Shown: positions 22,989 to 34,187, numbered from the stretch's first letter. The stretch: 64,000 bases of DNA from Paracyclopina nana (GCA_019096065.1 JAGUCH010000003.1:10974001-11038000); one strand, 5' to 3'. Numbers and translations: made by a program. The notes: generated by a model not told the origin, from the letters alone.

Positions 22989-24090
22989 ATGGGCCCCATT
23001 AAGAAGCCTGAGAAGGATCCTGAAAGCCCAGAAAGTCCTAAGGTTGCCATTGAAGGCTACACCAAAGAGGTAGTGGAGACAGCATATGGAACAATTACAG
23101 TACTCATCAAGGGAGACCGCTCTAAAACACCCCTCTTTACCTACCATGATCTAGCCTTAAACAGTCTATCTAATTACAAAACCTTTTTCAACTATCCTGA
23201 CATGGCCAGGATTGCTGAAAACTTTTGTGTTTTCCACATCAATGCGCCTGGGCAAGAAGAGGGAGCTTCGCAGCTTCCCTATGACTTCAGTTATCCTACC
23301 ATGGAAGAATTAGCTGAGCAGGTAATCTGTCCTTTATTTATAAGAACAAGATTTTATTTCAAAGTTTACTTCAAGGTCAACAATATTGTGAAGCATTATG
23401 GACTGAAAAAATATGTTGGCATTGGTGTTGGTCTGGGGGCAAATGTGCTGCTCAGACATGCTTTGGAGTACCCTGAAAATGTGGATTGCTTGCTGGTGAT
23501 CAATGCAGTCTCCACTGCTCCTGGCTGGATTGAATGGGGATTCCAAAAGCGAAATGTCAGCCATTTGAGGCGCCATGGAGTCACCAAGGCAGTCATTGAT
23601 TACTTGATGTGGCATCACTTTGGATCTGCCACCGAAAGAGCGTCCAGTGATCTGCACTACGTGTACGAAAAGCGTTTGGAGGCTGATGTCATTCCCTTCA
23701 ACTTGGCCATGCTCATTGAAAGGTACATTTGGAGAACTGGCATTCCATTGGAACGTGGCACCGGACGTGATTCCCCTGATGACAACGAGTGCACCCTTCA
23801 GGTAATTAACCAGAATTAATCCTACCTAATAGGAAATCATTATCAGAAAATATATATCTTTTTAAAAGGTGCCTGTCTTGAACATGGTTGGGTCTTACAG
23901 TCCTTATGTAGATGACACAGTCACACTTAATGGGAAGCTCACACCATCTAAAACCAACTGGATAAAACTGCAAGATTCTGCAATGCTCGTCGAAGAGCAG
24001 CCTGCAAAAGTGGCTGAAGCTTTTAGGCTCTTTTTGCAGGGGCAAGGGTTCTGCCTCAATGTGCCAAATCCATCAGTGCCTTCCTCATAA
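22989..24090 (+). CDS. NDRG family protein (N-myc downstream regulated)
   Basis: Three exons, 22989-23321, 23376-23801 and 23869-24090, in phase, 326 residues, slightly shorter than vertebrate NDRGs. Alpha/beta-hydrolase fold without catalytic activity in this family. Marks: TAYGTITVLIKGD, LFTYHDLALN, the HINAPGQEEGA loop, YVGIGVGLGANVLLRHAL (the nucleophile elbow, GVGLGA without Ser), and LLVINAVSTAPGWIEWG. NDRG proteins are cytosolic and linked to stress response, lipid handling and vesicle traffic. The first intron is only 54 nt, is a multiple of three and has no stop, so retention would insert 18 residues. Confidence 0.93.
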
Positions 24091-25200
24091 TTATTTAATT
24101 TCATCTTTTTCTTATTTATTTTTTACTGTCAATGCCTTTAGGCTAAGTTTTTCAATATTTTCTACAAAAACAGTATTTTAATGATTTATCTGAAATGAAT
24201 TGAATATGCATATTTATAGGTGAACGATTTGCTAATTTTCATGAAGCAACGATATAAAAAGTGGGACGAAGAAGAAGGAGCAGCGCTCGTATATAGTAAT
24301 AATAATTGTGCAGCATCCTCAACTTCCTGGTTCATGTGATTACACTGCCGAAGAAAAAGACGAGTTTTGTAGACTTTATTTATGCCTCAAATGTTTGAAC
24401 CTGGAGCATTAAAATTGGGTTTCATGGCAGTTTTTTCTGAGGGGATCCTGTTAATCAAACCTAACGGCTGTGTATATAGCTGTACTACAGTAAAATAAAT
24501 GTACAGTTGATTGCAAAGCAAAATTTTCGTCCTGGCTGGAACAGTGAGGCAAAAGGCCAAAAATTGAAACGTGGCTTGACCTTTCAGCTTCCACTTTAGA
24601 ATTTGCAAAAATTATTTTTCTTTGAAATCTGGTTAAAATGTATGGATGACTTTTAGGCCCGTTTATTCTCACTGTGATTTGGTGTAGGATAGCTTTTACT
24701 TTTCACTCTGCAATCTTTAGTCAGAGACTGAATCGAGCCTGCTGTGCTCGTATTCGGTCGACTTGCGACATTTCTGAAAAATAGCCAGGCCCCTTAGGGA
24801 ACCAGTGTTCTATAATCATAATGTCACACCACATCAGGAAGAGGATATACTTGTGTTACTAGGTATATCATCGCACAAAAAAGGTACATCCAAATGAATT
24901 TACGAGCACTTTTTTCGCTCCTGCCCAATTTTGCAATTGGCTGCAAAAACCAGGCAATGCCTGTACACAACTCAAAATCCATAGATGAATTTTTGGGTAA
25001 AAACAAGACCTTGGGGGCCTAGGGTGGGGATGTCAATGACCCCAGACTAGTATATGCAAAAAAGGAGCGCCAGCACTATTTGCACCTTTATAGTAGTGTA
25101 TGGTAGCTTGTTGTAACGATTTTATTTGGGATATAGGAAGTGCGGTGGATATCCGAGCAGGTCGCTCGCATGCCCTGCTACTCCCAGAAGATTGCGCATC
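24091..25200. other. Intergenic, no gene seen
   Basis: AT-rich 3' flank of NDRG (an AATAAA near 24494) and 5' flank of the next gene. No domain-bearing frame on either strand. Confidence 0.4.
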
Positions 25201-25652
25201 ATGAGATCGAGGAGCCGTGATCATGGAGGTACCATATTAGTAGGCCTCACCCTCGTTCTCATCATAACAGTGATCCATAAAGTCAAGGCAGATGCAGATC
25301 TCCACCAGCACTTTTTGGCCTCTGTAGATAAGGTCCTCCAGGACTTGGTGATTGACGCCTTTTGGACCCAGGGGAGGTTCTACAACATGACCTCCACTGC
25401 CAACGCCAATTCCATGTTCAGCCTCTTCTATGGGAGGCCGGAGGCGGCCATGATGATGAAGATGAGCGCTGAGCCAGAAGACACCACAGATCCCACAGGA
25501 GTTTACAGCAAGTCCAAGCGAGAGCTGCCAACGATCTACCAGAGTGCTCCGCCTGCAGTGCCTTGCAAAAATGCGGCCTCCACCTCCATTGTGAGTGGGT
25601 CGAAGGCTGTGGACTTTGCGGCCTTCACCATTGGCATCATGACTCTGGTCAT

Positions 25653-25688
<36 letters not shown>

Positions 25689-26148
25689 TGACAACAACCT
25701 GAACTTGAACGCAGTGGACTCGAGCAACATTGTGGCCAATTTCAACACCAACAATGCCAACCAGGTCAATATTCAGCCTCCAGGAGGACGCAAGAAGAGA
25801 ACAACCATTGGATCTTCTGCTCATATGATTGTCTCTGCAATTAAGGTGACCTTTTTTTACCAACAATTTTAAGTGTCAAAGCTTCAACGATGATTTACCT
25901 AGGCTGTCATGGATAGGATTGATGGCCAATTGGTGCCAAATTTGAGGGCCAACGTGAGAAACGACTCGATTATGGCTCGGATTCAGCAGTAAGTCTCAAT
26001 GATTAATTCAGTGTGGGATATGTCCTAATTGCATGCTTCTCTTGACAGTCTCATCGTGAACCAAATGATGAGCAATCCTAGGTCCAAAATAATGGCTGGA
26101 TGCAGTGATATCGACAATTGTTCTCAAAGGCTCTCATTTTTGATCTGA
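25201..26148 (+). CDS. Asn-rich secreted or membrane protein, unrecognised
   Basis: Three exons, 25201-25845, 25903-25988 and 26049-26148, in phase, 276 residues. The start at 25201 gives a signal-anchor or signal peptide (basic MRSRSRDHGG then TILVGLTLVLIITVI); an upstream ATG at 25126 in the same frame would hide it. The N-terminal region has an N-glycosylation site (YNMT) and a dibasic stretch (SKSKRE). A hydrophobic segment (FAAFTIGIMTLVININ) runs into an Asn repeat encoded by AAC triplets, then a KKR cleavage-like site (GGRKKRTT) and a C-terminal helical part with cysteines (AGCSDIDNCSQ). A hydrophobic stretch leading into NNN repeats is seen in several uncharacterised arthropod secreted proteins. 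No function can be given. Confidence 0.7.
25655..25700 (+). repeat. AAC trinucleotide repeat (coding)
   Basis: A near-perfect run of AAC/ATC triplets encoding the Asn tract of the secreted protein. A likely site of length variation. Confidence 0.8.
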
Positions 26149-26199
26149 GCCTTACATATTATGTGTTACATTGTTACATTTTATGCGAATTATATTATG

Positions 26200-26205
26200 A
26201 ATAAA
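26200..26205 (+). terminator. Poly(A) signal of the Asn-rich protein gene
   Basis: AATAAA 52 nt after the stop codon, followed by an A-run. Confidence 0.6.
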
Positions 26206-26619
26206 AAAAGCCGTCTCTGGCTGCGATTTTTCCGCTAAATAAAAAGGGGGAACTCGTCACACTTTACTAAGCCATTTAAACTTTAGATTTTTCTCATGAA
26301 TGCAAAAATACTCACATGTTGCTATTACAGTCAAAAGATGCGACAAGAAATTAGTTTCAACTGCTTTTCGTGAATTAGCCAATTCGGATAATCAAATTTG
26401 GCTCTTTGAGGGCGTTAGTGGAGCAAACTGGGGACTCTTTTTCGGTCCGTCATTGCGTGAATGTCCTTTTTGTTGACATTTCGCAAAGCAAAGTGAAAAG
26501 TGAAAATCATTTGAATTTTTCAAGGTTGACATCCTAGGAAATGTAAGCCAACTTCGCAATTAAAGTTGTCTTTTGATAGCCGAATAAAACTGAATAATCG
26601 TGGCATCTTTTTAGTCAAC

Positions 26620-29600
26620 ATGTTCAAGTATCCTGAGCCGAGGCGAGATGAGTCGATCGTCGAGGACCATTTTGGAACCTTGGTCGTTGACCCCTATCGG
26701 TGGATGGAAGATCCTTCGCACGAGGAAACGATCAAGTTTGTCAACGAGCAAAATGAAGTCAGCCAGCCGTACATTCAGGCGTGTCCTGACCGCGAAAAAA
26801 TCACCCAGGAACTGACGAAGCTCAAGAACTATCAAAAGTTCTCGGTTCCCTCTCGTCACGGAGACAATTATTTCATTGCTCTCAACTCTGGACTCCAAAA
26901 CCAAAGTATCGTGTACAAAATGTCGTCGTTGGACGGCGAACTTGTCGAGTTCCTCGATCCCAACAAGTTTTCCTCCGACGGAACTATCGCAGTCGTCATT
27001 AAAAGTTTTAGTCATGACAGCAAGTACCTCGCCTACGGACTGTCGGAATCTGGCTCCGACTGGTTCACCATTCACGTGAGAGACGTGGAAACGGGAAAGG
27101 ACTTGCCTGACAAGCTGGAGAAAGCCAAGTTTTCCGGCATTGATTGGACTCGCGACAACCGCGGCTTTTTCTACGGGTGCTATCCAGACGATGGCACCAC
27201 AGCTCTGGAGAACAAAAAGATCTTTTTCCACCGGGTGGGCACAGATCAGAAGGATGACATCAAAGTCGTCGAGTTTCCAGACTACCCAAAATGGCTCATG
27301 TGCGTTAAAATAGGAAAAAAAAGTATCTGTCCTTCATTTGATTTTTTTTTGACAGGTCAACCGATGTCTCGGATTGTGGCAAATACGTCATCGTGCACAC
27401 GTGTGAGGAGAGGCGAAACAATTTGCTGTTCTTTGGCCGAATAGGCGAGGAGGGTGTCAATGGCAAGATTGACTTGACGCAAGTTGTGTTCAAGTTTGAC
27501 CACTACTACGAGTTCGTGGCAAATGTTGGGTCGAAATTTGTGTTCCTCACCAACCGAAATGCCCTCAACTCGTGCCTGATTGTCTTCGATTTCGACATCG
27601 CCCGAGAGGCCGAAAGCAAAGAGGAATGGCCTTACACAATCCTGGTACCTGAAGACAAGGATCAAGTGCTGGAGTGGGCAACCCGCGTGAATGGCGATCA
27701 GATTCTCATGTGCTACCTCAAAGATGTCCGAAACGTCATGTTCATCCATGACTTGGTGACGGGAGACAGGCTCTTCGAGATTCCCTTCGAAATTGGCACC
27801 ATCAGGGGAGTCTTTGCTGACATGCGATACTCCGAGTTCTACTTCTCAGTCACCTCCACGATTATGCCGACTGTGAGCTACAAAGTTGACTTGGCCCAGA
27901 GTCCAGTGGAGCGGAAGATTCTCAAAGAGACCATCATTCCTGGCTTCAACAGGGACCACTATCAAGTTGAGCAGATTTTCTACAACAGCAAAGATGGCAC
28001 CAAAATCCCCATGTTCATTGCCTCACGAAAAGATGCCAAGCGAGATGGCTCAGAGCCCTGCATTCTTTATGGCTACGGTGGATTCAACATCTCTATTCGC
28101 CCCGAGTAAGTGAAAATGACTGAAAGTGCGAATCGTTTTCCTTAGGCCATCTTTGATCTTGATAGAGTTTAGTACTTTAAATATTTTCATGATGTAGCGT
28201 GCTTAAATTGGTACATCTGCCTAACTGCAAATCCACCTAAACGCAGTCTACCTAAACTCAGTCCACCTAAACGCAGTCTACCTAAACTCAGTTCACCTAA
28301 ACGCAGTCTACTTAAATGCAATCTAAAATACACAAAAAAGAAGCAATTATTAATTTTAATGGTTTCTACCCTATATGTGGTCTTTTGGATTTAAGCCTGG
28401 TCACATCAACCTGAGGGCTACTGTAACCCAGAAAAAATTGCCCACCCAAAATATGTACATATTCTGAAAGCTAATGCTCTGGGGGTTCATTTGGTAGTAA
28501 TTTTAAAATCCTGGCCTAGCGCTTCCCATAACATAAAATTTTAAAAAACTTCTAGCGCCAAAAGCATTGACTAGGTCGAATTTTTCCTGTTAAAATACCC
28601 CCACTAAAATGGCAAGATCTATCTTTCTTTACTTCATAAGAAAATCGCTAGGATGCCCTGGAATCGAGATATATTGGTCAGATCGGCCGCTGATGAAGAG
28701 ATATTGAATTCACGCCATTTGACAATAAAGAGAACTGCCACCGCTATATCTCGATTCCAGGGCATCCTAGCAATTTTCCTATGAAATGAAGAAACATAGA
28801 TCGTGCAATTTTAGTGGGGGTACTTAAAGACGTAAAATCTGACTTAGTCCATACTTTCGGCGCTAGAAGTTTTTTAAAATTTTATGTTATGGGAAGCGCT
28901 AGGCCAGGATTTTAAAATTACCGCCAAACAAACCCCCATAGCATAAGCTTTCAGAATATGTATATATTTTGGGTGGGCAATTTTTTCTGGGTTACAGTAG
29001 CCCTCAGGTTGATGTGTGGTTGAAGTATCAGCAAAGTATAGCAAAGTTAGCCAGTTAACCTGACTGCGCTAAAAAAGCAAATAAAATCTAAAAATCACGT
29101 ATCTCTGATGTGGGTCATTTTTCTTATAGAATGAACAACATTTACCCACTCTAAAATTGAGGGACCTGAATTATTTGACTTCGCTAGATGGAACAACAAA
29201 GGTGAAACATGCTTGTAAAACTCCTTTTCACATAAGTTGATTGCTCAGTCAATTAGAGTTTCAGTTAGCAAATTTCTTGAGCATTTGAGAGACTTGTAGA
29301 TTATTACCTACTTTGCACAAGTATCTAAGTTTTAACGCTTAAAGATTTGTCTGCACAGCAGATTTGCGTAAAATTGGACTGCGTTTAGGTGGATTTACAG
29401 TTGAATGTACGTTCATTCTTTACGAATTGGCATTTTTACCTCACTCGGCCATATGTTCACGTAAAAAAATTACAAATCTTCAATTTTTCAGGTTTGCTGA
29501 CAGTCAGTTGTTTTTCGTTCAGCATTATGGCTACTATGCAATCGCCAATATTCGAGGGGGAGGCGAGTACGGGGAAGTGTGGCACAATGGGGGAAGACAG

Positions 29601-32552
29601 CACAACAAGCAGAACACTTTCGATGATTTCATCGCCGCCGCGGAGTATTTGATTGGGGAGAAGTACACGCGTAAAGATAAATTAGCCATCAAAGGAGGCT
29701 CCAATGGAGGACTTTTGGTTGGCGCTTGTCTCAATCAGAGGCCAGACCTTTTTGGAGCTGGAATTGCTGCCGTCGGGTAAGTTTCTCTCTTCGTAGCAAA
29801 ATAATTAATTTATTGTCGATCACGTCCTCCACTCTCGCATGTGGCAAAGGAATATTAGCTGTAGGCGCGCTTCCTTATGTATTTATCAGGCCGCTCCGAC
29901 AACTTCCTTGGAGTTCCGCCACATCAAATAGCATGTAAAGTTTGAGTTTGCATTCTACGATATTGTGGCAATTCTCTTTCTCGATATCTCTTGTTGGAGC
30001 TCGTTTCGAAGGTTATTGCTCGTACTTGTCATCAACTTATTTTTCAACTTTGTACCTGTATAGCTGCTGCACACACAATGCATACATTTCTATTTGCTTA
30101 TCTAGTCATGACAAAAATCAACTGTGTCTTTATCTCTGCTGTGCCTTGATACCTCGGGCTTGGAAAAAAGTGATGACAATGCACAAATCCTTCCCTAATC
30201 CTATATCATCATTATTTCTCATATATTATTCATGCGTCTAAATAAGAGAATAAGTCTTCAATAATGTTAAAAATTAGCTCTATTGATTGTTTAATTGTTG
30301 ATAAATATTATTTTTGCGTTAAATTGGCCACACCGTGACTGTTTTTATGATAAGCCATGTGACTGACATTGGTGCCAGGCTGTGCTACTAGTTTATATGG
30401 TAGCACAAAATCGAGGTTGCGCACCGTCGTTCTCGTCGTCGTCCACGGCAGACTACAGTCATCTCTTGGCCGCTGTCAGCCCAGGAACACAATCAGCAGC
30501 AGCAGCAGCAGCTGAGGTAGCAGAAGCACCTTTACTGCTCACTACTTTGGAAATCTTAAATGGGATGATTGCTACACTTGTTATCAGCATTATGCCCCGC
30601 TATCATGCATTGCTGTAGTGCCTATGAAGACACTCCTGCAGCTCATCAAGTGCAAATATGCGAAGATTGCCTCTGCTCTTTGCATGGCTCGTGATGGCAT
30701 CCCTGCTACTCATCCTGTTTCTCCTCGCCCAGACGAGATCCGACCAGGCTGCACTCAATCCCCAAGGAGACCTGTTCAACTTCAACAATCCGGTGCCAGC
30801 CATCAAGTCCTACTTTGACACGCTCCTCAAGATCCACAGGAAGCTGCCACTCTATCCTCCGGAGGACCAGATCAAGATCTCGTTCTGCAACGCCTCCGCG
30901 GCCTTCAGGGCGAGGCCGTACAAGCCCGAGCTGCCCACGTTGTACATCATCACGCCGACGTACACGAGACGCGAGCAAGTGATCGAGATGACACGCATGA
31001 GCCACACGCTGCTCCACGTGGACAATGTGGTGTGGGTGGTAGCCGAGGACTCGGACACGTGCAGCCCTCTCGTGGAGGCTTTGCTGCAGAGGTATGGCAT
31101 GCCCTATGCCCACCTCACCAGTCCCATGCCGTCCCTGTACAAGAAGGAGAAGTACAAGCCACGCGGAGTGGCCTCCAGAAGAGCTGGCCTCGATTGGGTG
31201 CTGAAGAACCACAAGCCTGCCACCAAGGGCGTGGTCTACTTTGCTGACGATGACAACACCTACGACCTGAGGCTGTTTGACGAGCTTCGCAAAACCAAGG
31301 CCGTGTCGGTGTTCCCCGTGGGCTTTGTGGGCTCCAAGGGCAGCCCTGGCATCACGTCCCCCATTGTCAAGAATGGCAAGGTCATCGGGTTCAGCGACGA
31401 CTGGTTCGCCAGCCGGATCTTTCCGGTGGACATGGCTGGCTTTGCGGCCACTGTGGACTTTTTGAGGACCAGGAATGCGAGCATGCCCTTCTGGGCTGGC
31501 TACGAAGAGGACGTGTTCATCCAGAGCCTCGGCGTCGGCCTCAGCGAGCTTGAGCCGCTTGCCAGTGAGTGCAGTGAAGTTCTGGTGTGGCATACGAAAA
31601 CCGTGAGTGAGAAGACTCCCAAAGTCAAATTGACCAAGATGCTTGACACCAACTTGAAGCTGCTCGTCGATGATCTCGTGTACAAGGGGATGGATGTGTA
31701 TGATGAGTCGAGCAAGAACGAGCTCAAGTTCTGCTTGAATGGCGAGAAGTGCGGCAATTATTCCAACATTTGAGAATAGTTCACTTCCCAAGAGGCTGTG
31801 ATACGAAAAATACTAGCTAGTAGGAACTCATGTCGTGCCATTTGTACAAGATGACCAATCAAGATAATTCTGTCGCAAAATGCGCACCGCTGCTCGGTGG
31901 ATCATAACACACTGTTATAACTAAGGACAATAAAAACGGATTCATTATCTTTTAATTGTGATTCGTGCATTCTCAGGCTTTTGGATACTTAGTGGTGATG
32001 TCAATTAGCGATAATTACATGAAAAATTTCTTTAGCGTGATGGACATGCTGAGGTTCCACAAGTTCACGGTCGGTTACGCGTGGTGCTCCGACTATGGGA
32101 ATCCAGACAAGAAGGAGGACTTTGAGACTGTCTTCAAGTATTCCCCTCTTCACAACATTCCTGCTTTGAAGGTTAGTTCTGCTAATTGCTTCGTTGTAGC
32201 TTTCTAATAATGTCAATTCTTATAGGATGGAGAGCAATATCCGGCCATTTTTATGACAACCGCAGACCACGATGACAGAGTAGTTCCAGCTCACTCCCTT
32301 AAGTTCATTGCCGAGCTGCAATATCGGCTTGGTCATCGCGAATGCCAGGTAATATCTTATTTTAGTAGAGGCTGCATGACTTTAGCTAAAATTAACTATT
32401 TACAGAAAAATCCTCTCTTGATTCGCGTGGAAACGAAAGCAGGTCATGGTGGAGGCAAGCCAACGAGCAAGGTGATTGAGGAGAGCATGAACATTTTCGC
32501 CTTCCTGACTCAAGCATTGGGCTTCACTTACAAGGAGCTGCCACTGCAGTAA
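26620..32552 (+). CDS. PREP: Prolyl endopeptidase
   Basis: Six exons, 26620-27299, 27356-28105, 29492-29776, 32036-32171, 32226-32348 and 32406-32552, in phase, 706 residues against about 710 in vertebrates. A cytosolic serine peptidase of the S9A family that cleaves after proline in peptides shorter than about 30 residues. The N-terminus [12 protein letters not shown] and DPYRWMEDP, the beta-propeller, and the hydrolase domain ([19 protein letters not shown] with nucleophile Ser near residue 547, [13 protein letters not shown] with the acid, GHGGGK with the His) are complete. A Met at 26566 in the same frame would add 18 residues not found in the family. Intron 29777-32035 contains a separate glucuronyltransferase gene; intron 28106-29491 holds a foldback element. 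The junction from 29776 to 32036 rests on phase and family sequence. Confidence 0.93.
28211..29400. repeat. Large foldback (inverted-repeat) element with terminal 15-bp tandem repeats
   Basis: Arms of roughly 270 bp (28402-28674 and 28745-29016) are near-perfect inverted copies around a loop of about 70 bp; for example the left arm has CCTGGCCTAGCGCTTCCCAT and the right arm its complement. To the left, about seven tandem copies of a 15-bp unit (CCTAAACGCAGTCTA and CCTAAACTCAGTCCA) occupy 28220-28325. One inverted copy (GGACTGCGTTTAGGTGG) closes the structure at 29374-29400. No ORF. It lies in an intron of PREP. Confidence 0.85.
30658..31773 (+). CDS. Beta-1,3-glucuronyltransferase (GT43), nested in PREP intron
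   Basis: Intronless frame of 371 codons. Type II Golgi membrane protein: a short basic start, then one hydrophobic helix (about residues 4-25), stem, and the GT43 catalytic domain. It transfers glucuronic acid from UDP-GlcA to terminal galactose in linker tetrasaccharide or glycoprotein glycans. Marks: [14 protein letters not shown] at the domain start, [12 protein letters not shown] with the metal-binding Asp triplet at residues 197-199, GSKGSPG and DMAGFAA, and the C-terminal VWHTKT motif. The B3GAT3/GlcAT-I versus GlcAT-P/S assignment is not made. Being intronless and inside an intron of PREP on the same strand suggests retroposition or insertion; an AATAAA follows at 31929. Confidence 0.92.
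   Translation: MRRLPLLFAWLVMASLLLILFLLAQTRSDQAALNPQGDLFNFNNPVPAIKSYFDTLLKIHRKLPLYPPEDQIKISFCNASAAFRARPYKPELPTLYIITPTYTRREQVIEMTRMSHTLLHVDNVVWVVAEDSDTCSPLVEALLQRYGMPYAHLTSPMPSLYKKEKYKPRGVASRRAGLDWVLKNHKPATKGVVYFADDDNTYDLRLFDELRKTKAVSVFPVGFVGSKGSPGITSPIVKNGKVIGFSDDWFASRIFPVDMAGFAATVDFLRTRNASMPFWAGYEEDVFIQSLGVGLSELEPLASECSEVLVWHTKTVSEKTPKVKLTKMLDTNLKLLVDDLVYKGMDVYDESSKNELKFCLNGEKCGNYSNI
31929..31934 (+). terminator. Poly(A) signal of nested glucuronyltransferase
   Basis: AATAAA 156 nt after the stop and before the next PREP exon. The nested gene could therefore end transcription inside the host intron. Confidence 0.5.
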
Positions 32553-32626
32553 TGACAATGCAAGAAAAAGACATTTTCGCGTTTAATTCGATAATTTGTC
32601 CACGCTACTTCTTCTTCCACTGAATG

Positions 32627-32632
32627 AATAAA
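32627..32632 (+). terminator. Poly(A) signal of PREP
   Basis: AATAAA 75 nt after the PREP stop, 20 bp before the stop codon of the convergent small gene. Confidence 0.6.
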
Positions 32633-32651
32633 TGACTCAAATCACTACGCT

Positions 32652-32993
32652 TTAGTAAATGTCCTTCGTGTACTTGGGCGTGCCGTCGGCGTTCAAGTAG
32701 TGCTGCGCGTTCTCCCGCACGTGGGACATCAAAGGATCCGTAGGTCTGATGACAATGTAGTGATGCTTGTAGGGCACCTTTCGGAAGTCGGCATCTTCAT
32801 AATTGCTCGCCATGTATCCAACCCAGCCCAGAGCGGCGACGCAAGTGACGATGGTGATGAACAGCTCCGGAGACTCGGCCAACAGGTTCTTCAACAAGGA
32901 TCCGCCGTACTTTTCGGGCGTGGCACGATTGAAGTACTTGAAAGGCCTGAACAAAGGCCCTTTGGGACCCTTGGGAACGCTCCAGTAGACCAT
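32652..32993 (-). CDS. Small single-span membrane protein, mitochondrial-like
   Basis: Intronless, 113 residues. A basic, aromatic N-terminus (MVYWSVPKGPKGPLFRPFK) precedes one hydrophobic helix (LFITIVTCVAALGWVGYMA), then a hydrophilic tail with YKHHYIVIRPTDPLM and HYLNADGTPKYTKD. The layout of a positively charged start, one helix and an R-x-x-D-P tail resembles small accessory subunits of the inner mitochondrial membrane, but I cannot name it. The start is the only Met before the basic segment. A MITE-like element begins 51 bp upstream of the ATG, so the promoter or 5' UTR may lie partly in repeat sequence. Confidence 0.75.
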   Translation of the reverse strand: MVYWSVPKGPKGPLFRPFKYFNRATPEKYGGSLLKNLLAESPELFITIVTCVAALGWVGYMASNYEDADFRKVPYKHHYIVIRPTDPLMSHVRENAQHYLNADGTPKYTKDIY

Positions 32994-33043
32994 AATTTGC
33001 GTTGGATGTTGATTTGACTTTGGATGAAAATTCACTAAAATTA

Positions 33044-33610
33044 CAGTGTTGCCAACGGATTTTTTGGCTTCCGACCACTTTTTTTCGCAAAAACGACCAC
33101 TTTTGCGACCACAATTTTTCGATGAATCCAAAAACGACCAATTTTGCGACCAGTAGCCAAAAAACAGCAAAAAAGGTGCATTTTTTGGCCCAAAATTGGC
33201 TTTTTAGCTTTCTGTTTTGTGTTTGGAGGCCTGAATAGTGATCCAAAACAAAAAATCCAAACACTTTTGCATAAAAATGACTCTTTTCAAAAAGCCACTT
33301 CATGGGCGGAGCTTTGCTCCACAAACTGGCTGTGGCTGTTCCCTCATGTAAAAAAAAGAATTTTCGTGTTCATGCAATTTTCAAATATTTTTGCCAATTT
33401 TTGGATTTGAGTTCATGGCCAACGTCAAATTCATCAATGCAGATCTCAAAAAATTCCGTATTTTTTGAAAAAATGGCAAAATTAAGCTATTTTCCCGTAT
33501 TTTTTGGCACTTTCGAAAACGACCACTTTTGCGACCACCGACCACCAAAAATTTTTCCGACTAAATTAACTCAAAAACGACCACGTTTCCGACCACCGTT
33601 GGCAACACTG
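33044..33610. mobile_element. hAT-like MITE
   Basis: Perfect 15-bp terminal inverted repeats CAGTGTTGCCAACGG / CCGTTGGCAACACTG. The flanking octamers TAAAATTA and TACAGTTA match at six of eight positions, as expected of an old hAT target duplication (a TA duplication is also possible). The interior has several direct copies of CGACCACTTTTGCGACCA and no transposase frame. Confidence 0.75.
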
Positions 33611-33613
33611 TAC

Positions 33614-34187
33614 AGTTAGTAAAGTAGGTAAGATCAAAAAGTACCTCGATACAGGCTTTTTACGCCAAGTTCAATTGACATCGAGCAAAAATGCAAACTT
33701 TCAATATCATAGCAGGAAAAGATATTTTTGCTATAAGCAAAGAATTGTATTCTTTGAAAAGAGGATAAGGGTTTCAATTTGTGATGGCATGCCAAAATAT
33801 TGAGATTTAGCCTTAGATTGCTGAGCACAGCTCCTTTAAAATGTGCTATTCAAGATGGCGAGCCTAATTCGCGGAATTTAGACTACAGCCAAACAATCAC
33901 GCAACCTGTCAAGGCAATATTAAGCTAAATTATGCGGCATGTATTTTCAACATTGGAGCAGCTAGCAGACAGAAAATGGTTATAACTCAAAAACAACTTT
34001 CAAAAAAAGGAATAATGCGCGCGTGTTGTTGTCGTAGTTGAAGCCTCTTTTGTATCAGCATGCTCAACGAGGAATTAGCATCAATCATCGATTGATTGCC
34101 CGCTTTGGGTGGTGCAAGGGAACCTTTGAAGAAGTCACAAGTAGTTATGGTCCATGTAGTGTAGGTCTGTAGTATCAAAAAGATGCC
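33614..34187. other. Intergenic, no gene seen
   Basis: AT-rich spacer between the MITE and the 3' end of beta-TrCP, with no coding signal on either strand. Confidence 0.35.

Noticed and set aside
25237-25866. 209-codon minus-strand frame opposite the Asn-rich protein
   Set aside because: Valine-rich shadow of the AAC repeat, with no coding character of its own.
30706-31791. 361-codon minus-strand frame opposite the glucuronyltransferase
   Set aside because: Shadow frame of a GC-rich gene: it lacks any domain, and the plus strand has full GT43 motifs.
28106-32035. PREP as a broken pseudogene split by insertions
   Set aside because: All six exons keep phase, family sequence and active-site residues, so the insertions are intronic.
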